From the NCBI RefSeq assembly GCF_007859735.1, contig NZ_SIHI01000033.1:1-36725 (forward strand): a DNA stretch of 36,725 nucleotides, read 5' to 3'. The translations under genes and the position numbers were made by a program. The notes beneath the pieces are model-generated. The model was not told the origin of the DNA. It saw only the letters and a list, made by a program, of their open reading frames with translations, and ran no database searches. This stretch comes from Thalassoglobus neptunius (GTDB lineage Bacteria > Planctomycetota > Planctomycetia > Planctomycetales > Planctomycetaceae). The first letter of the stretch is position 1; every line of letters begins with the position of its first letter. Positions 33,335 through 36,725 of this stretch are shown here, in pieces.

Positions 33335-33730
33335 GTTCAAGTTCTCCAGATCTCAACAACTGAATTCACGGTTGTGCGAGAAGTCGCAAGTCGAGTTAGC
33401 CTTGCCGCGAGAGGCAGCCACTCGATTTGCTAGAAGCACGTTTTCCGCAAAGGCTTCGTTGATTCGCACAAGCAAAACCAGAACGCAGTCGCATCCAGCA
33501 AGTGGTGACGACGTCTTGGTTCAGCGAGTTTACAGCGACGCGACACCTGATCGAGGCTCACGAGTGCATGAGTTTGAAAGTCTGACAAATCGAAGCGGAT
33601 TCTGAAGAAATCATGAATGCATCGTTCGTCGCTTGCGATCGTGGGTATTTCTCATGATTGCAGATGGAAATTTTGAAAGTCCTCTTCGGAATTGTTGAGC
33701 AACATACAGAGTTGGAAGGGGATTTCGCCG
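33335..33730. other. Divergent intergenic region
   Basis: About 390 bp separates the minus-strand EEP fusion from the plus-strand small lipoprotein. An 8-bp perfect inverted repeat, AATCATGA (33609-33616) and TCATGATT (33652-33659), encloses an inner ATCG/CGAT pairing 70-120 bp before the lipoprotein start. It may be an operator or a leader hairpin. No gene is seen. Confidence 0.4.
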
Positions 33731-34039
33731 ATGAAAATTCACAACGAAGAAGAGATCTTTCATCACGGGAGGATGAAAAAGATGAGTCAGTCATGGAAAG
33801 CGCTCGCAGTTCCTGCTTTTTTGATCACGTCGGTGATGACGGGGTGCGCGACGCAACAATGCGGTCCGTCTGGTTGTGTGCCCGGCTATTGTGATTCAAC
33901 CACTTACGCTCCGGTTCATCAACAACAGGTGAACACAACCTACTCGCCTTCAGACGCGAAGACGGTCTTCGAGCCAGAACAGGCTCCCTCCAATGCTTCA
34001 GGTGGCGTTCCCGCACCGCCCATGGAGCCGACGTTTTAA
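33731..34039 (+). CDS. Very small Cys-containing lipoprotein
   Basis: From the ATG at 33731 (AAGGGG box 9 nt upstream) the product is 102 residues. In-frame ATGs at 33773 and 33782, the latter with its own GGGAGG box, would give a shorter and more typical signal peptide. The hydrophobic stretch ALAVPAFLITSVMTGC is a good lipobox. The mature chain of about 64 residues begins CATQQCGPSGCVPGYC, with four Cys in 16 residues, and continues as a Gln/Pro/Ser/Ala-rich tail with no folded domain evident. Such short Cys-Gly-Pro lipoproteins are frequent in planctomycetes. Function unknown. It converges on the hybrid kinase gene and shares no operon. Confidence 0.72.
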   Translation: MKIHNEEEIFHHGRMKKMSQSWKALAVPAFLITSVMTGCATQQCGPSGCVPGYCDSTTYAPVHQQQVNTTYSPSDAKTVFEPEQAPSNASGGVPAPPMEPTF

Positions 34040-34138
34040 TGGAGTGACGCAACGAATCTGCGCGAGTTCGCACAAGCAAAGGCAGCATTCATCGAACAGA
34101 TCGAATTCTGGCGGTCAATGAAAAATTGCGGGGATCGT

Positions 34139-36226
34139 TCAAGCGTGACAGCGAGATAAGTAACGTTCAACGTCCAGCTTCAGTCGGTTGAATATGCTTT
34201 CCAGGTCGTCTCGAATGGATGTCAACTCCTCCAGCGACAGGTCTGGCGAGGAGAGTTTGACTTCAAGTGTTTGAGCGATTCGCGATGCCGCAGACGCACC
34301 GATGTTGTCAGCGGAGTTCTTCAGGGTATGGGCGAGACGTTTGACCGTCGAGGAATCCTCTGCGGTCCATGCGGCTCGGAGTTGATAGATCTCGTGATCG
34401 AGAGACTCGTGAAAGATCGTCAAAATTTCTTCGAGCAACTCTTCATCACCGCCACATCTCTCCTTGGCGATCCGTTCATCGAATGTCGAGGAGTCACTCG
34501 ATTGGGATGCTGTCGATTCGCTCGAAGAATGGATTGGAACTTCTTCTGAAGGCGGATGTTTCATTTCGTCTGACTTTGCACTGTGGGTGACCATGCGGTG
34601 AATCAGTCCGAAGAGATGTTCCCGGTCGATCGGTTTCGTGGCGTAATCATTGCATCCCGCTGCGAGGCAGTTGTTCGAGTCGCCTTTCATTGCATTCGCG
34701 GTAAGTGCGATGATCGGTCGTGTCCACCCAGAATGGCGAAGCTGCCGTGTCGCGGTGTAACCATCCATGATCGGCATTTGCATGTCCATCAGGATCAGAC
34801 CGAACCGGGATGGATCATCATGAATGACATCCAATGCTTCCTGCCCGTTCGAAGCGATCGAAATTGTGGCGCCGGCGCGGGTCAGAATTCGAGACAGTAG
34901 CACCTGATTGTCTTCGCTGTCTTCCACAAGAAGTATCTGGCAGTCTGGCAGGGTCTGGATCGATTGAGGCGTCCGCTCCGTCTTCTGAACTCGTGGGGAG
35001 ACGCGAGTTCCCGCAGCGATCCAGTCAGTCTTCGGAGGAACATCAACGACAACGTTCGCGGTGAAACAACTTCCGATTCCAACTTCGCTTTGAACGGTGA
35101 TATCTCCGCTCATCATCCGTGCCAGTCGACGGCTGATCGAAAGGCCGAGTCCTGTCCCGCCGTAGCGTCGAGTCGTCGATCCATCGGCCTGTGTGAACCG
35201 ATGAAACAGTCGATCCACTTGCTCAGCTGTCATTCCAATCCCGGTATCTTCGACAGCGAGAATCAGAGTTCCAGTCGATTCGGTCAGTGGGTCATACCGA
35301 ATCACCACTTGAACTCCGCCTTGCTCGGTGAATTTCAGAGCATTCCCAATGAGATTGACGAGAACCTGCCGGACTCGTGTTGGGTCGAACCGAATGTTGG
35401 ACGGGACTTTCGTTTCGAATCGCCCGGTCAGTTCGAGATCTTTCTTTTCAGCCCGAACCGCGAGGAGTTGCAAGACGTCACTGAAGAACGGTTCCACTTC
35501 CGTTGTGATCTGTTCGAGTTCCGCCTGAGTCGATTCGATCTTGGATAAATCGAGAAGGTCGTTGATCAATTGAAGGAGGTGTTCTCCGTTGCGGAGTATC
35601 GTTTCTATGTACTCGAGACGCTGTTGCTGGCTCTGATGTTCCTCCGACAGTTCTTCTGCGAAACCGAGAATTGCAGTCAGCGGAGTGCGAATTTCGTGAC
35701 TCATGTTCGCCAGGAATTCACTCTTGGACTGATTCGCTGCTTCCGCAAGTTCTTTCTGTTCTTCGACAGTTTTCGCTGCAAGTTCCAGCAGGGCTGATTG
35801 AGCTGTCAGGACCAGTCGCGTGTCGAGGATGGAATATCCAGAGTCCTCGCGAGCGACGACAAGTGGTTCGAAAACACGGTCAGGTGCCCTTGAGAGAGCC
35901 GATCGTGCAGCCTGGTGGACGCCAACGGTCTCATTGACGACGAGCGGCTTTCCTTCTGAGACGGCCAGATGACGAACCGGCTTCTTGAGATAGAGTTCTT
36001 GTCCGAAAGGACGACTCAAAATATCGAGACATCGATCGCGTGACACCATTCCGACCAGCGATCCTGAATCGGGTTGAACGACAGCGACTCCAGGAAGCAG
36101 CTCATTGTTTTGAAAGAACTCAGCGACAGCTTCTGTGTTCGAATAGGCTGAGACCGATGCCTCATAGAGAGGAAGCTCACCGACGGTCAGGTTCTCATGA
36201 ATCGTATCTGTGATCAGCTCAAACAT
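34139..36226 (-). CDS. Hybrid sensor histidine kinase (CBS-HisKA-HATPase-REC-Hpt)
   Basis: A 695-residue multi-step phosphorelay kinase. Residues 10-145 resemble a CBS-domain pair ([43 protein letters not shown]), the type that binds adenosyl ligands, in place of a membrane sensor. A helix leads to HisKA with H177 in [13 protein letters not shown]. The HATPase has NALKF (N295), DTGIG (327-331), FTQAD and GGTGLGL (356-362). The receiver (430-545) has acceptor D481 in [12 protein letters not shown] and K531. After a Ser-rich linker, an Hpt domain (about 580-690) has H633 in [12 protein letters not shown]. No transmembrane helix is visible, so it is cytoplasmic and probably senses an intracellular cue. 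The final response regulator is not encoded nearby. All phosphotransfer residues are intact. Confidence 0.93.
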   Translation of the reverse strand: MFELITDTIHENLTVGELPLYEASVSAYSNTEAVAEFFQNNELLPGVAVVQPDSGSLVGMVSRDRCLDILSRPFGQELYLKKPVRHLAVSEGKPLVVNETVGVHQAARSALSRAPDRVFEPLVVAREDSGYSILDTRLVLTAQSALLELAAKTVEEQKELAEAANQSKSEFLANMSHEIRTPLTAILGFAEELSEEHQSQQQRLEYIETILRNGEHLLQLINDLLDLSKIESTQAELEQITTEVEPFFSDVLQLLAVRAEKKDLELTGRFETKVPSNIRFDPTRVRQVLVNLIGNALKFTEQGGVQVVIRYDPLTESTGTLILAVEDTGIGMTAEQVDRLFHRFTQADGSTTRRYGGTGLGLSISRRLARMMSGDITVQSEVGIGSCFTANVVVDVPPKTDWIAAGTRVSPRVQKTERTPQSIQTLPDCQILLVEDSEDNQVLLSRILTRAGATISIASNGQEALDVIHDDPSRFGLILMDMQMPIMDGYTATRQLRHSGWTRPIIALTANAMKGDSNNCLAAGCNDYATKPIDREHLFGLIHRMVTHSAKSDEMKHPPSEEVPIHSSSESTASQSSDSSTFDERIAKERCGGDEELLEEILTIFHESLDHEIYQLRAAWTAEDSSTVKRLAHTLKNSADNIGASAASRIAQTLEVKLSSPDLSLEELTSIRDDLESIFNRLKLDVERYLSRCHA

Positions 36227-36431
36227 TGGCGGTCCACACAGCCAGAGTGAGGAGTCTCCTGACGAATCACCTTAATGTGATCGCATGCAGATGAGTCCAA
36301 GTCGAGACCCCTCAATTTTATCTGGCAGATTACCACTCGCTGGGAACCTGTTTGTTAAGTCTCCTTAAAAAATCCAAGGATCAATAAAAGGATATCCGAA
36401 TCCGGTTTCGTTCCAGACTCCCCGACACTTA

Positions 36432-36725
36432 GAGCCTATCCGGAATCCTCTTCATGCTGTAAGTCGGTATTTGAACGGAGCTTGGTTGGGTGAAGGAGCT
36501 AAGCGGCGGAGCATGCGACCAATGGAAGCCACATAGATCATGGCTTCGCTCGATTTGGTGTGATGTTCATAGTCACGACTCAAGCGTCGCCAGCGACCTA
36601 GCAGCCCGTTGAACATTGCGGACTTCTGAGTAGCAGTCTGAGTTTTGGTTGGTTGCCATTGAGTGAGGTCGTGCTTGTTTTGAAGTGCCGGAAGTTGCTT
36701 TCGATGGCTCGGGAGAGACTTTGAA
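36432..36725 (-). mobile_element. IS5-family insertion sequence, one end, cut by the window edge
   Basis: The element begins with GAGCCTATCCGGAATCC at 36432, which looks like an IS5-family terminal inverted repeat. The bases just outside are TTA, compatible with the TNA target duplications of the IS1031/IS427-type groups. The transposase C-terminus lies 20 bp inside. Only this end is in the window, so completeness and the duplicated target cannot be checked. Confidence 0.8.
36452..36725 (-). CDS. IS5-family transposase, C-terminal part
   Basis: Reading inward from the window edge, 90 codons end at a TGA at 36452-36454. The product contains MFNGLLGRWRRLSRDYEHH and SSEAMIYVASIGRMLRRL. This is the conserved C-terminal block of IS5-type DDE transposases, with the catalytic Glu within the SRDYEHHTKSSEA segment (the Y/E region). 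The frame is uninterrupted. The N-terminal part, with the DD residues, lies beyond the window, so activity cannot be judged. Confidence 0.85.
   Translation of the reverse strand, partial: SKSLPSHRKQLPALQNKHDLTQWQPTKTQTATQKSAMFNGLLGRWRRLSRDYEHHTKSSEAMIYVASIGRMLRRLAPSPNQAPFKYRLTA

Noticed and set aside
36594-36620. 15-bp inverted match between the two window ends suggesting a composite transposon
   Set aside because: The right-hand copy is inside the transposase coding sequence and not at an element end. A single 15-bp match somewhere in a window of this size is expected by chance.
1-36725. tRNA, rRNA, CRISPR array or phage genes
   Set aside because: Looked for throughout on both strands by eye. 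No cloverleaf, regularly spaced repeats, integrase or structural phage gene was seen.

Overview
The window looks like chromosomal DNA from a planctomycete (Planctomycetota, probably Planctomycetaceae-like). The grounds are the protein set: DUF1080 and DUF1570 secreted proteins, HEAT-repeat secreted proteins, a multi-TM Ser/Thr kinase with a long N-terminal extension, an Omp85/BamA-like protein with an unusual insert, weak Shine-Dalgarno signals, several GTG/TTG starts and moderate GC. I cannot name the genus. I see no rRNA, tRNA, CRISPR array, phage module or plasmid function. One insertion sequence enters at the right edge.

Layout. 1-732 holds no convincing gene. 733-2664 (+) encodes a DksA/TraR-type zinc-finger protein and an HtrA-like periplasmic protease, probably co-transcribed. 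2743-5618 (-) reads, in transcription order, as a secreted HEAT-like protein, a STAS-domain protein and a LOG-family protein, with gaps of 65 and 42 bp. 5977-6918 (+) is a class II-like histone-deacetylase-family amidohydrolase. 6959-9199 (-) is a secreted HEAT-repeat protein carrying what looks like an inactive response-regulator receiver fold. 9620-13494 (+) has a DUF1015 protein, a DUF1080 secreted protein and a GT-C-like membrane protein. 13533-17197 (-) has a UvrD/PcrA helicase and a lipoprotein with a TRASH/YHS-like cysteine motif. Between these two lies a compact promoter - hairpin - hairpin - U-tract unit on the opposite strand, which I propose as a small RNA.

17603-29759 (+) is the most interesting stretch. 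It starts with a YhaO/SbcD-like phosphoesterase in which most metal ligands are substituted. After a structured 518-bp gap comes a YhaN/SbcC/Rad50-like ATPase with intact ATPase motifs and a central transmembrane hairpin instead of a zinc hook. Then follow a DUF1570-type lipoprotein metalloprotease 44 bp downstream, a membrane-anchored Ser/Thr kinase with DFN in place of DFG, and a BamA-like outer-membrane assembly protein with an insert of about 150 residues in its last POTRA domain. The first three look like a functional group: a membrane-tethered SMC-like machine whose nuclease partner appears to have become a non-catalytic subunit.

30024-36226 contains a GH32-like glycosidase without a signal peptide, a secreted propeller-like plus endonuclease/exonuclease/phosphatase fusion, a very small cysteine-containing lipoprotein, and a soluble CBS-HisKA-HATPase-REC-Hpt hybrid kinase. 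From 36432 to the end is one terminus and the transposase C-terminus of an IS5-family element.
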